Notes: generated from the sequence alone by a model not told the origin. A stretch of 64,000 nt of DNA from Breviolum minutum Mf 1.05b.01 (GCA_000507305.1 DF239771.1:13703-77702); one strand, 5' to 3'; numbered from the stretch's first letter, positions 34,683 through 46,607 are shown. Translations and numbers: made by a program.

Positions 34683-35743
34683 TCACACAGCTAAAGTCGT
34701 TGGTGAGGGGATCCTGAATTTTGATGTGGCGATATCCGTCAGCCTTTGCCCTGGTGAAGGGTTTTTAACTGTCACAAATTGGCACCTTGCATGAACTGGG
34801 CTGGCATATTCCATTGCCCCTGGCGTACGATCTGACCCGTTGAAATGGCGTGTAGTCGACTCACAGGAGATTTCAACATGTCTCCTTTTATATGAAACAT
34901 ATTTTGAAACTGGAAATGACTCTGTGTTTCTATAGAAACCTCTGCACTCCAAATCAACTCAAAAATGTGACACCCTTGTGGAACTCCAATCCCTTCTGCA
35001 AGTGGTTTTGCAGTAGGATTTGGGTACCTAAACACCGAACCTAACAGGGTATTTGGGGCACTAGGGATAGTTGCATTCAAGATCCAAACAGTGCTTTTTG
35101 ATTCCCATTTTCCGTGATGGCCTGGGCCTCAGGCATGAAATTCATGGCCCAAGGGTTTTGCATGGCCAATGGTTGTTGCCTCAGGTTGACTTGGAAGGGA
35201 AGAAAACATCCAAAGGTATGCTAAAACAACCAAAAAAGTCTATAGTAGTCACCAAAATGGTTGGTTTTTCCCGTTCATTCTCCCGACCTCATTGGAGGCA
35301 AACAAGGTGTGATATGGGCAGTCAAAGGGTTTTTGGACGTATCGATTTCTGCGGTTGCTCTTTTATTAAAAAGCTGGAGATTTGACTGAGATTTATCTAT
35401 CTAAAGCATGTTTAGGACCGGCACATGTGAAGCTAATAGAAAAAAACTACACGACTTCGCATGCAAAGAAATTTGAATCTTTAGGGATTCATCTCGTTTG
35501 CAGGCTCCAAATTATGGATATGGCTCAAAATTATGGGGCCTAAGAATGGACCAAATCCTGCGAAAAGATATCAAAAAATCTCAAAAAATGTTTTAAAAAG
35601 GAAAAACACATCTCCAATTCTGTCGTTGCTTAGGAACACTATTTTCCAAATCAATTTCCAAACCAACTCAGCACTAACTCAGAGGTTCAAGATGTCCACC
35701 AATCCCAGGCTACCACACATGCGACCCATGCCCATGCCCTGCA
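34683..35743 (-). CDS. Five-exon 3' end of an unrecognised Gln/Met/Pro-rich protein
   Basis: Exons 35681-35743, 35090-35189, 34974-35027, 34786-34859 and 34683-34750 (TGA). All four junctions match in phase; donors are GA, GT, GT, GT, and introns 491, 62, 114 and 35 bases (the last is very short). Segments: GMGMGRMCGSLGLVDI, LRQQPLAMQNPWAMN, YPNPTAKPLAEGIGV, STGQIVRQGQWNMPA, QRLTDIATSKFRIPS. About 118 residues are covered; the 5' end is missing. Composition suggests a partly disordered protein, perhaps RNA- or protein-binding, but I recognise no domain. Confidence 0.55.
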
Positions 35744-36411
35744 CTGACGGTCCTAGTCATTCCACTTTTTAGTCCACAGAAAGATTGGCCTAGATGAATT
35801 TGGAGTGCACTCAAAAAGTGAACTCTCAAAAAATGGCCGATGGCCATGTCTTTCCAACAATCCAATGGGTGGAAACCTCCACAGGATTCCACGTTAAGAT
35901 ATTTCTACGTAAGGCCCAGTTTTTTTCAGGGCACCTCGCGTTGGTCGCATTCCCGCCATGACTTTATCTCAGCAACGGGGAGCTAAGGGTTGGTGATTTC
36001 CTATGAAAATAGAGGGTTCCTAGATTTTCCTAGGAGAAATCCACCCTGCAACGCGAACTGTTACCTGCTTGCTGTCAAATGGAGAAAATTGCATGAAATT
36101 GCGATGTTTTTCTCAGAATCATTGATGATTGAATTGGATATCAAAGGAGTTACATTGCTTCGATCAATAAACATTCCGTCATGATCCCCTGCATCTTGCC
36201 ATTCGTAGGTACGGTCATCACCAAACACAAGATATCCCGAAACCATTCACATTTCACAATAGCCCAATTCCATTCCATTCTAAAATTGCTGTGTTGCATG
36301 TTACATAATTTACAAAGCAATGGAAAAAAACTTGCTGTGTTGTGGTCTTAAAGGGATCAAAGGTTGGGCACCCCACTCTGATGGCCAGGTACGAATTCAT
36401 GTGCTCCTCAC

Positions 36412-36648
36412 GCGTCGGGGGAGATTGTCCCGGTGTTCGAAGAAATCACAGCGAGCTTTTGGTGCGGGAGATCTCGCCCTTTCAGCGAGTGCTACATATT
36501 GATCTAGTCATTATACACCTATGAAAACAGTCCCTGGTATCGTCATGGTTGATCATCACTGATCTTACAACCTTCATGAACAGAAGTCAGTCGTGGAACA
36601 ACCAAGCAGATTTTGATTTGACGCTGTGGCAACTGGATCTTCAAGTAG
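36412..36648 (-). CDS. Two short candidate exons
   Basis: Exons 36603-36648 (acceptor GCTGGCCACAG, donor GTTGTT; LLEDPVATASNQNLL) and 36412-36455 (acceptor CACCAAAAG, donor GTGAGG; LAVISSNTGTISPD). Each has good boundaries but the phases do not join directly. A 122-codon plus-strand frame at 36,626-36,994 overlaps the first and is probably antisense. Confidence 0.35.
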
Positions 36649-37311
36649 CTGTGGCCAGCAAAGTCCAGTTTCCACAGAAGACATAACTGCTCACGAAGCA
36701 CTTCCGAAGCGAACCCCATTTTCCCTACGTTTGGGTTCTTTTCATTTTATCCAGACGTGGAGAAGATTTGATGATGACATGTTAGACAAGATCATCATAG
36801 CATGTTCAATCCCATATTTTCAAGCATCTCTCGGTCCAATGTCTCAAATATTCACCAGGTCGCACATCTCTTCAGGCGGTTCCGAGCCTTTTTCACTCCA
36901 TTTTGCATGCATGTCAGAGAGCACAGAAGCACCGCCTGATTGCTGGCATGCGAAAAGGCTTGGACTTCAGCTCTTTCATACTCCGTCAAATTGATTATAT
37001 AAGGATGATGACAGCATTCGAAAGCTACAAACATAGAAATGTGTATACAGCCAGGATAGATAAATAGATACAAACACATAACATATACCTGCAGTACGTA
37101 CGTGTATATCTATAAATACACATGTTATCCGGTATGGTTCTTTACATGCATGTAAAAACCTATTCATACACGTGCACCTATATATCCTATGTAATGTTTA
37201 TATACACAAAGATATATATAATTTCAATCTCATTCTGACATCATATTCCATCATACCAGCCCAAACATGCTGGTTGTTGCGACACTGCGCTTCAGAACTC
37301 ATCAGCTTCTC

Positions 37312-37358
37312 CCATTCAACAGCGAGGCCCAGAACTCAGCGTCCCTACCATCTCCACT
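37312..37358 (-). CDS. Short candidate exon
   Basis: CCTTTTGAG acceptor and GA donor; 15 codons (SGDGRDAEFWASLLN). Two plus-strand frames are open over the same bases, one of them about 75 codons (ISTLKRLRHHVNVRD), so strand is uncertain. Confidence 0.3.
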
Positions 37359-38159
37359 CTCAAAAGGCTTCGCCATCACGTCAATGTCCGGGACCTGTTG
37401 GTCGTTTCAGCTGTGGCAACATTGATGGGGCATCAGCAGTTTCAATGGAGAATTCTGGACATTAAGCTATATGAGGGAATACCAGCATGAGGTTATGACT
37501 GCCCACACCAGGAGCAAATGCTTGAAGATAATTCGAGTATATAAAGATTTTGTTGATGCCCTTTACTCTGCATAACTTTTTATGCATCATTAATGAAAAG
37601 GATCTTTGAGCCACTTTGATGGAATTAGGATAAAAACTGATACCAGGATGTGGTGAGCGTATCTAGATACCCATGACCCCCATGACACCCGAACGCTCGC
37701 TTCCGGCCAGCGGCCAGCGACTTGAAACGGACCAAAAAATGAGGTGAATATACCAAGTACGCCCTAAAAATCTCAACATGGATGCCAAAAACCATCCAAA
37801 AACTGCCATAGTTGAAGCCGAAAACACCTCTTCTAAAGCATTATTTCAGGTTTGTGGTGTGGAAAAAGCGATGACAGGCGTCACCAGACCTCTGAAGCCT
37901 ATCATCATTTTTTTTGAAAATAAAAGTCGATCAAAGACTTCAAAAAACAAATGCAAACAGCTTGTCTGACCACGTTTCAATATGTGATTTTGGTTTGGTA
38001 ATATTCTCTTGACATACATGAATGGAAAGAGATCCCACACCAACCCCCCCATGCCTCACGGCTTACCCTGAGACACCGCCGCGATGGCGCGATCGGCAAT
38101 CCGCGATCGGAGCTGGAACACAAATGCAGCAAAGCTGGCTGTTTTATTCACCGAAAGTT

Positions 38160-38280
38160 TCAGGTGCCTAGAATGGCGATACTGTACCTTATGAGGCTGT
38201 TTTGGGGATGGAGATTCCCTTACATAAGTATTATATACACATATCTTGGAGAGGTGAGTACCTCCATTTTAGGTACCTGA
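38160..38280. mobile_element. MITE-like element, family 2, copy b
   Basis: Left end CAGGTGCCTAGAATGGCGA (diverged) and right end TACCTCCATTTTAGGTACCTGA; shares the internal TTCCCTTACATAAG motif with 24428-24542. Confidence 0.65.
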
Positions 38281-38668
38281 TCTGTTGTTGTTTTATGGTG
38301 TTCTTACATGGTACCTATTATCATCTATGAGACTATAGCAATGCCTCCCAGTTTTTAAGATTATGTATACATGTATGATTGCGTGTATAGATATACACAC
38401 ACAGTAGGATCAGCAGTAGCTATATAGTATATATATATATAAGTACGTATATAATGTGCATCTGTATATTATATGAATATGATGACATGTTAGACATATT
38501 GATATCATGCTTTCTATTCAAAGTTCTATATAGTCACCATTAGTCACATGTAGTCTTTCTCATGACAGCCTCTGGCATTGCAATAATAATTGTAACAAAG
38601 TTGTGCTGCCAGTAGCCTCAAAATGCTACCTGAAATCAGGCAGTCACTGCTTCTCTACCACACCAAAC

Positions 38669-38810
38669 CTCGAAAGAGATCACCATTGAAAATTCGCCCA
38701 GTTCCATTACCATTCGCTTCCAATCTCCATTTGACGGCAGGTAACCCAGAGCACGGCTTTTTTTCAGTGTTGACACAACGATTCTTTGTGAGACCCAGTT
38801 CAGCTACCAC
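38669..38810 (-). CDS. Internal exon, unknown protein
   Basis: CTCTCTGCAG acceptor and TTTCGAG|GTTTGG donor; 47 codons in phase 0 plus one base (VVAELGLTKNRCVNT, VKWRLEANGNGTGRI). No domain recognised. Lies downstream of the 39.1-40.5 kb chain on the same strand, so probably the next gene. Confidence 0.5.
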
Positions 38811-39108
38811 CTGCAGAGAGAGGTAAGGATCTGGACTTCTGGACGAATCCCATCAAATACATACAGTGAGGTACACCCCTCCAAAAACAACATGGAAGCC
38901 TAAAAAAGTCTAAAAGAAATGCAACAAAAAAGCTGTCTGAACAGTGAATATGGGCTTCATTTGACCTCCGACCCCTGGATATTCCTGTGGCACTATCCAG
39001 ATCTTATGGTGGGTAGCCTTGACATTTTGGTTCTAAGCCTACCGACCCCAACCGCCCAACTTGCAATTGGCCTTCCCTGGACATATTTACTGGTTGTTTT
39101 TTGTTTAA

Positions 39109-40541
39109 TCATTCCAAATCAGTCCAAGCATCATCAAAAGCACCACCAGGGGTGTGTGGTGCTTTATCACCTTGACTTTCTGGGGCAAAGTGACCACCTT
39201 TGTTCTTCTGAGATTTCATCAGGTCTGATGTACCTACTGAGAATCGAAAGGACATCCCTACACCAAATCCCAAACCTTGCCTCAGGCGGTTTGGCCTCAG
39301 AAAAGTCTTTCAGCTTTCAGCCATAGATTTGAGAGGATGAAAAAAACCTACTCATACTACACAAAACCCAGAAAATTCACATGTTGAAACCTTTAAAAAA
39401 TGAAGATGATGGAAGATGAGGTTCCTCTTCAAACACAGCTGATCTGATTTTCAAGGTTTTCAATCTGAATCTTCCCAGGGTCTAAAGTTCCACCTATTAC
39501 GCCATCGCCACATCGCTGGCTGGGAGTTGGACTGTTCACTTTTCCATTCATCCTGCATCATTTGGGTTTTTTGGTGGAAAGTTTCTCAATTGTTGGGCCG
39601 CTGGGAATAAAATGGGATGCAAGTTGGATGTGATGATCTTGGTGGATACTGGATACAGAATCAATTCGTATATACATATATACCAGTATGTGTGTGTGTA
39701 TGTATAAATATATATATATATATGTACAACACGTTTGAAGTGAAATCGAAGTGCATCTTCTCAGTCCGATAGAACATCACACCCAATCATCACCAAATCC
39801 CTAATCTCCTCACCGCACGACTTTCCTGTTCACTCTTCATCTTCCACTATTCCTTCCCAAGGATCCATAATCATGTTCGACACCTTCATATGTCACTTGG
39901 TTTCAAAAGAAGGATACCATACCAGGATTCCCCAGGTGATGAAACCTTCCATTTTCGTGCAAAAAACAACTCACTGCGGGTTCTCGCCTTCAGGCACATT
40001 TCCTCGACCTTCACTTGCCGCACCTGTCATTCTGTGACAAGTTGGTAAATTCCACAGAACGATTTCATCGAGTTTCCTTGAGTGGCCGATGTATAAAGTC
40101 CCAAAAACATTTCATAAAAGGAATGACCTCGGGTTGTCTGAAAGGTGTCCATTTTATTTTGGGGTGGGCATGTTTCTGTCAATCGCTTCAGCACGAGGCT
40201 GCAGCGTGTAAAACATGCCCTTTGCAATGCCTTGCCTTTGAATTGTGGCCATCTGGATAGCATGCTGCAAAAAAACAGTCGAGTTCCGATAAATCTTGCA
40301 GCAAATGCAATATGAAGTTGGAAATCATAAGTGGGCCTTCATCACCATGTACTTGTATATCAAAGTATATAATACCCTTAGTATCTTTGCATCTTTATGT
40401 CATATTCTTCCTCCGTCCTGCAGCAATGGGTTCTTCCGTCGCTGCTGTGGCCGTTTCACCTGGCTGACAAGGGAACTGGGCCAGGAACCCCGCCTTCGGA
40501 GGTGCCAAAGAAACGAAACATTGGCATTTCTGACCACCATT
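39109..40541 (-). CDS. Five-exon 3' portion of an unrecognised gene
   Basis: Exons 40465-40541 (WWSEMPMFRFFGTSE; GC donor), 40181-40294 (MATIQRQGIAKGMFY; GA donor), 39975-40023 (VRQVKVEEMCLKART; GTGAGT donor), 39501-39552 (DEWKSEQSNSQPAMW; GT donor) and 39109-39257 (SVGTSDLMKSQKNKG to GGAFDDAWTDLE, stop). Joins 1-2, 2-3 and 4-5 match in phase; 3-4 requires a small unplaced exon. An acidic tail ending in DAWTDLE is typical of a genuine C-terminus. No family recognised. Confidence 0.5.
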
Positions 40542-40967
40542 CTGCAAGAACTATACCTTACTGTCTCACAAAATATGTAAAAAAACTTGAGGAATATGTG
40601 TCTTTTTTCTACCCAATCTTCAAGTTTAAGTGTAAAGACAGCAGTGTCCAATCTCAAGCAACAAAAACAAGAAGTTCCGTTCCATCCAAACACACTTTCA
40701 AAGCCAGGCCTTCAGCTACTGGCGCATCTCCACCTTGGAGACATATGTATGTATATATATATATATGGCAGGGTCAAAAGGCAAAAGTCAAGCCAGGACT
40801 TTTTTGGGTACATTGTCGATGCTATCACCATCCTAAGGGGTGCTTTCTGGCTGGACATCTCATACTTCAAAAATTCCCTTCCAGTTGATTCACTACGTTG
40901 AGCGCCTTCTGGAGAGGGGGTGGGCAGCAAATGATTCTCCTGCACCAGAAGAACAAAACCAACGACG

Positions 40968-41034
<67 letters not shown>

Positions 41035-41240
41035 CCAACGGCCAACGACAAACGGCCAAAGACAAACGGCTAGCGACAAACGACAAACGACAAACGACAA
41101 ACGACAAACGACAAACGACAAACGACAAACGACAAACGACAAACGACTACAACTACAACTACAACTACAGCCACTACTCCTACTTCTACTTCTACTTTTA
41201 CTCCTACTCCTACTACTTCTTCTTCTTCTTTTTCTACTAC
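40968..41240. repeat. Mosaic of (CAA)n, (ACAAACG)n and ACT-rich simple repeats
   Basis: CAA repeats at 40968-41036, about a dozen copies of a seven-base unit ACAAACG at 41053-41145, then ACT/TCT-rich trinucleotides. Adjacent repeat types with different unit length suggest successive slippage events. A polyglutamine reading of the CAA tract is possible only if a plus-strand exon covers it, which I cannot show. Confidence 0.85.
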
Positions 41241-42094
41241 TCCTACTGGTACTACGACTACAACAACTATTGTTATTCGTGTTATTCATAATACTACAAG
41301 TAGCAAAAATACTCGTCCTACTAGTACTATAGGTCTGTGGGTGTCGGGCGACCAACCCATGGGCGAGGAACGTCCAAAAAATTCCCCATCCCAACGGGAG
41401 CGAGGTCCGGTGAGGCTGTCATACTGTTGCTTAGACCTCTGTATTTGTGGATGTGTATATACATATAGATAATTCAATATGAATATGTGTGTATGGTCAC
41501 TGTGTATATAAAATAAACATTATATATATGTATGTATATGTGTCCCTTAATATATGTAAGTATATGTGTCCATTAATTTATGTTTATAAACATCCATATA
41601 TACATGTCTTGTACTATATCATGTATAAAAATGTGATCCAGGCTGCGGGCCATTATCCCACCCCCGTGCCATGATCATGGTCCGTAAGAAATAATGACCA
41701 ACCATGATTTCTATGTGATATATACATATATATAATATATGGCTTATGGCATGATCTGTCAATAATCATGTGTTTGTTTTTACATCGGCTTTGGATGTAC
41801 AACCTCCAACGGATACAAAATACATAGCAAATTGGGGGCACAGCTTATTTCATGTGGCAACCAGAAATGACAACAGGTTCATTCTCTCAAACTCCAACAT
41901 AGATTCATTTCACCCTGGCCCTGAACGTGTCCCTCATTCCCTCCTTTAAACACCCCTATGCAAAAAAAGGAACAAAACATTACAAAACACGAAACAAAAA
42001 TAATTAGCTACTTTCAGTTTTAGCTGTTTCTGAACTGGTTTCTCTTATTGGATTTGTACCCTTTGTTTGCTTGAAAAAAGACAAATGTCCTCAC

Positions 42095-42186
42095 CCAGAT
42101 TTTGGCTCCTGTGGTTCCTGCCGAACCGGCCGCTGGAGCACCTCAACCAGCTGCTTGGGGATATACCCATAGGTTGGGTAGTTCAT
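42095..42186 (-). CDS. Candidate initial exon
   Basis: ATG at 42186 follows a CT-rich run and starts MNYPTYGYIPKQLVE; the exon continues through Gln/Pro/Glu-rich sequence (RQEPQEPKS) to a canonical GTGAGG donor. No upstream AG precedes it closely, consistent with a first exon. A plus-strand alternative (PAEPAAGAPQPAAW) uses the same bases. Partners not found. Confidence 0.4.
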
Positions 42187-42316
42187 CCCAAAGAGAGAGA
42201 GAGAGAGGTCTCACTATTTATATACTTGGTACCAGTTATACTATTTACAGGTTCTATATATGGTGCTGCAGAATTTCTTCTATCAACCGTAATTGTACCT
42301 CTTTTTTGCATTTTAC

Positions 42317-42445
42317 TCAAAGCAATATGTCGGTCATATCATATAGCTTTCCAAGCACATGCGTTGACAGATCTTTCACCAACGTCGCAACATGGTGGTT
42401 GCGGTAAGAAACAGCCAACAGCAAGCGGTACTTCATCAGCATCGT
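42317..42445 (-). CDS. Candidate 3'-terminal exon
   Basis: Strong acceptor (CCCTTTTTCGTTCAG), then 42 codons and a stop in phase 0: MLMKYRLLLAVSYRN, ATLVKDLSTHVLGKL, ending DMTDILL. Helical, leucine-rich. Another frame is open here (GSESLFRSDDADEVP), so moderate confidence. No family recognised. Confidence 0.4.
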   Translation of the reverse strand, partial: TMLMKYRLLLAVSYRNHHVATLVKDLSTHVLGKLYDMTDILL

Positions 42446-42512
42446 CTGAACGAAAAAGGGACTCCGAGCCATTGAATTGGTTCTTTTCAAGACATCCATC
42501 TGGATATACATA

Positions 42513-42597
42513 CTGTTGATGGAAGAAATCCTGCACCACTCTTTAAATAATGGGACAATCATCATCCTTGGTGGTGCAGGATTTTGTCCATCAACAG
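42513..42597. mobile_element. MITE-like element, family 3, copy c
   Basis: CTGTTGATGGAAGAAATCCTGC and GGTGGTGCAGGATTTTGTCC with CATCAACAG; TA precedes the left end. Shortest copy of the family. Confidence 0.7.
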
Positions 42598-42702
42598 CAG
42601 TATCAGAATCATGCAATCACACCCGAGTAAAAAAGCACGTTTGCAAGATAGTGATTGCAAATTTGGCCCGCTCCACGCACGCTCACACTCGTATTATGGA
42701 AA

Positions 42703-42785
42703 TCAACAATTTTCATGCTCGGATGCAGCAAAATGGTTATCTTCATGAATTTCAGATGTCCTGGGCTGCTGCTTGGTTCTCATCC
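42703..42785 (-). CDS. Duplicated 3' exon, left copy
   Basis: Begins after CTCATGCAG with two bases and reads MRTKQQPRTSEIHED then NHFAASEHENC and stop. It is a diverged copy of the exon at 44292-44368 (identical first 15 residues, different tail). The intervening DNA is a microsatellite with a 926-base N gap, so upstream exons of this copy, if present, could lie in the gap. Either a tandem gene duplicate or a decayed 3' remnant. Confidence 0.5.
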
Positions 42786-42890
42786 CTGCATGAGGACTCC
42801 CATGAGGAATGTTTCAGAACAAGAAAACGAGAGCCAGTCACATATCAAGATATACTATATATATATATTCATACATTCATACATTGACCT

Positions 42891-44100
42891 CTTCTTCTTT
42901 TTTTTCCTTCTTCTTCTTCTTCTTCTTCTTCTTCTTCTTCTTCTTCTTCTCTCTCTCTCTCTCTCTTCTTCTTCTTCTTCTTCTTCTTCTTCTTCTTCTT
43001 CTTCTTCTTCTTNNNNNNNNNNNNNNNNNNNNNNNNNNNNNNNNNNNNNNNNNNNNNNNNNNNNNNNNNNNNNNNNNNNNNNNNNNNNNNNNNNNNNNNN
43101 NNNNNNNNNNNNNNNNNNNNNNNNNNNNNNNNNNNNNNNNNNNNNNNNNNNNNNNNNNNNNNNNNNNNNNNNNNNNNNNNNNNNNNNNNNNNNNNNNNNN
43201 NNNNNNNNNNNNNNNNNNNNNNNNNNNNNNNNNNNNNNNNNNNNNNNNNNNNNNNNNNNNNNNNNNNNNNNNNNNNNNNNNNNNNNNNNNNNNNNNNNNN
43301 NNNNNNNNNNNNNNNNNNNNNNNNNNNNNNNNNNNNNNNNNNNNNNNNNNNNNNNNNNNNNNNNNNNNNNNNNNNNNNNNNNNNNNNNNNNNNNNNNNNN
43401 NNNNNNNNNNNNNNNNNNNNNNNNNNNNNNNNNNNNNNNNNNNNNNNNNNNNNNNNNNNNNNNNNNNNNNNNNNNNNNNNNNNNNNNNNNNNNNNNNNNN
43501 NNNNNNNNNNNNNNNNNNNNNNNNNNNNNNNNNNNNNNNNNNNNNNNNNNNNNNNNNNNNNNNNNNNNNNNNNNNNNNNNNNNNNNNNNNNNNNNNNNNN
43601 NNNNNNNNNNNNNNNNNNNNNNNNNNNNNNNNNNNNNNNNNNNNNNNNNNNNNNNNNNNNNNNNNNNNNNNNNNNNNNNNNNNNNNNNNNNNNNNNNNNN
43701 NNNNNNNNNNNNNNNNNNNNNNNNNNNNNNNNNNNNNNNNNNNNNNNNNNNNNNNNNNNNNNNNNNNNNNNNNNNNNNNNNNNNNNNNNNNNNNNNNNNN
43801 NNNNNNNNNNNNNNNNNNNNNNNNNNNNNNNNNNNNNNNNNNNNNNNNNNNNNNNNNNNNNNNNNNNNNNNNNNNNNNNNNNNNNNNNNNNNNNNNNNNN
43901 NNNNNNNNNNNNNNNNNNNNNNNNNNNNNNNNNNNNNNATCACCATCACCATCACCATCACCATCATCATCCTCATCATTCTGATCATGATCCTCATCCT
44001 CCTCATCCTCCTCATCCTCCTCATCCTCCTCATCCTCCTCCTCATCATCATCATCATGAACATCATCACCATCATCATCACCATCATCATAAACATAATC
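42891..44100. repeat. (TTC)n microsatellite, 926-base N gap, then ATC/ACC repeats
   Basis: TTC repeats with an internal CT run to 43012, N from 43013 to 43938, then ATCACC and ATCCTC repeats to about 44,100. The change of unit across the gap means the tract is compound or the join is wrong. Confidence 0.9.
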
Positions 44101-44291
44101 ATGAACATCTTCCTCATCATGGTTATCATTGCCAATGACCATCATCACCACTTTGACACTGCAGGAGAGACAGCATCAGGACCAACAGCAACGGGGCAAG
44201 CCAAGCAGTCACAACCGTCCGCTTCATTGCAACTGTTGTCGAGGTTTGGCACAATCAATCCACCCACTCCAACTGAGAACACGTGGAAGAT

Positions 44292-44647
44292 TCAGTCATG
44301 CTCAGCTGCAGCAAAAAGGTCATCTTCATGAATTTCAGATGTCCTGGGCTGCTGCTTGGTTCTCATCCCTGCATGACAAGCTGGTGCAATTCATGCCGAA
44401 ACAAACAGCACATCACAGGCGCATCAGTACCATCTCCGACAAAATCGCTATGCAAAATGCTTTCGACACAGTATGAAACCTCCTGTCATCATGCTTTGCT
44501 AATTGGATGTCTAAATCCCCCAATGTTCTAAGCAGCTACTGTAAATCCACCTTGGATCTGCAGATCCATCCCTTTTCGTTGGTAACCTTCAGGGTTTCCC
44601 GCACCATGCGCTTCAGCACGCTTTTGCTGCGCACCAGCATAGGCATC
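44292..44647 (-). CDS. Three-exon 3' end of an unrecognised gene
   Basis: Exons 44551-44647 (MPMLVRSKSVLKRMV, VTNEKGWICRSK), 44431-44482 (EVSYCVESILHSDFV) and 44292-44368 (MRTKQQPRTSEIHED, DLFAAAEHD, stop). Phases match at both junctions; both donors are GT and introns are 68 and 62 bases. The terminal exon is duplicated at 42703-42785. The first exon is basic with Arg/Lys-rich helices, the last acidic. A different frame of the first exon is also open (AQDAYAGAQQKRAEA) but does not join. Function unknown. Confidence 0.55.
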
Positions 44648-45445
44648 CTGTGCCTTTGTCAATTCCTGGCTTTCCACCAAAACAAAAGGCGAATTGAAGT
44701 TCCAACAGTCCAAATACAAACAAAAGCTCTTCGTTGAAAAAAACATTCGCAACCTGAAATGGATGATTGGAAGACTAAAAGGTGATTGCATCTGTGATCT
44801 CACTTTTCTTCTCCATCTTCAGTATTCACTATTTTTTGGGGCGGGGATTCAACCAAACATATGAGGATGTCCAAAAAATCCGTTTTTCTGTGAGAATGGA
44901 CCCATGTTTCGTGGATTTGAAAAATCGTCCCTTGTTGACCAGGCACTCAAACCCCCCATGGCACATCCCAATTCCAAACGCACTTTTTTTCGTGTTTTTG
45001 TTGGCGCTTAATCCATACCTTGGGGTTTTCCCCGCTCACACCGGAGATTTCGAGAGTTCAACAGGTTGAGCAACAGCCATTGAGAAATGGCAGTGGGATG
45101 ATATATTTACTATAGGTTGATATGGATTCTAGATTGAAACCGGGGTTAATTTCCAATGCGTTGAAAATGCATGATTTGTATTCCAACGATTCTTAGCAAG
45201 CAAAAGTCAGAACACTCGCAGGGAGCAACATTAAAAAAGAAGTGTCAAAACAATGTGTATGTGGCACACATGAGCCTGCAGTTCTGGGTTACAAACAGAT
45301 AATCAAGATGTGTATATTTAAATATATATAATATATACATTATAACATTACAGTATGTTACAGTACATATAAAGGTATCCTCATCTCGAGAAAATGCTAC
45401 CTCAAAAGGTGGTGTGACCCCCACAAACCTCTTGGCAACCATCTT

Positions 45446-45767
45446 TCAACATGGGCGAATCTCCCCCAAATCTCCAAGGTGCAAATCAAGGTGGAGGTTC
45501 ACTTCAAGCCTCCGAGGCTCATACCACAGTACAACAGTAAGGCAGCGCTTCTGCAAAAAATTCCAGATGTGATGTGGTGATTTTTGTGAATTCCAGTTTT
45601 TTTTTGTAAATTCGCATGTAAATTTCTCATTGAACATCCAACATGTGTACTTAAACATGTCTCAAGCATCATGGTTTTCAACCAATCCATTGAATCCATG
45701 AATCTCAACTCTAAGGCACTGGCCAGTTGTAAGGCCAAATGCGCCACAAGCGCCAGCGCCATACAGC
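45446..45767 (-). CDS. Two-exon 3' end of an unrecognised gene
   Basis: Exon 45668-45767 starts after GAACAG, reads LYGAGACGAFGLTTG and VEIHGFNGLVENHD, and ends at a GC donor in phase 0. Exon 45446-45550 follows TTTTTTGCAG in phase 0 (KRCLTVVLWYEPRRL, LHLDLHLGDLGEI) to a stop. Intron 117 bases. An ATG frame in the first exon (MALALVAHLALQLAS) is a competing reading. No family recognised. Confidence 0.5.
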
Positions 45768-46051
45768 CTGTTCAACATACCCAAGTGGTTTTTTCACAAA
45801 TCTAATTTGAGGGTCAGTGGAAGAAAACCGATGTTCAAGGTAGATATACATGTAGATATGAAGAAAGATATAGAATGCAGAATAATATATATAGATTTGG
45901 ATCTAAAAGATTATATATATATATATATTCTGTAATTATACTGAATTATACAATACAAACATCTAGAAGCAACGTTTAGAGTAAAGCTATTCTACTATAC
46001 TTCCCTCCATGTCTGACCCGACCTGCCCGATCGACCCTCCATTAGCGCGGC

Positions 46052-46607
46052 CTGCAAAGATAGTGGGACCCATTCGTCGGTTGAAGATCCTATCCTTCTG
46101 CTCGTTCCTGGTCGAGCAAGATGTGGGGAAGCTTTGGTTCATATGGACAACAATTGGGAATCCGTCACATGGTGAATCCCGTATCAACCGGCATCTCAAC
46201 CATCTCTCTTCAAAAACAACTATACAATAGTATATGTCATACGGTATTTTGGTCTACTCCTGCATCTCACCCACCTGTGGTTTTCTCATGCTCAGTCAAT
46301 TTGGGCTGTATCCCAGTCCCATGATTCAATCGTGTATAGTGAACATAAATAAGGGACCCTTACTTTAAGACTGACAAGAAGAACAATGACCACCCTGAAG
46401 AGTTTGGCATGTTCAATCATTTTCAGGGGGATTCCCCTCCTCAATTACGACATCACCATTTGGATCCATTTGGGGGATTCAACATGGTTCAACCCTGGGA
46501 GATCGGCAGAATTTGTCCAGGACTCACGTCGCAGCTGCTCAACCATCAAAATGCAGACAATTTGATGTGCGGGTTATGTGGAGAACAGGGGTCCCAACCA
46601 TTCAGAC
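46052..46607 (-). CDS. Exon chain of an unrecognised gene
   Basis: Exons 46548-46607 (LNGWDPCSPHNPHIK; GA donor), 46449-46494 (LNHVESPKWIQMVM; GT donor) and 46364-46394 (VVIVLLVSLK; GTAAGG donor) match in phase, with introns of 53 and 54 bases. A further exon at 46052-46107 (NEQKDRIFNRRMGPT; GC donor) does not join directly. The third exon starts a hydrophobic segment, perhaps a membrane helix. Long plus-strand frames over the same DNA lack splice sites. Confidence 0.45.

Noticed and set aside
36626-36994. 122-codon plus-strand ORF
   Set aside because: No splice or promoter evidence; opposite to the gene cluster; a small minus exon overlaps it.
42655-44331. A 558-codon plus-strand frame
   Set aside because: Nearly all of it is N gap and TTC/ATC repeat; the readable ends are antisense to the duplicated minus-strand exon.
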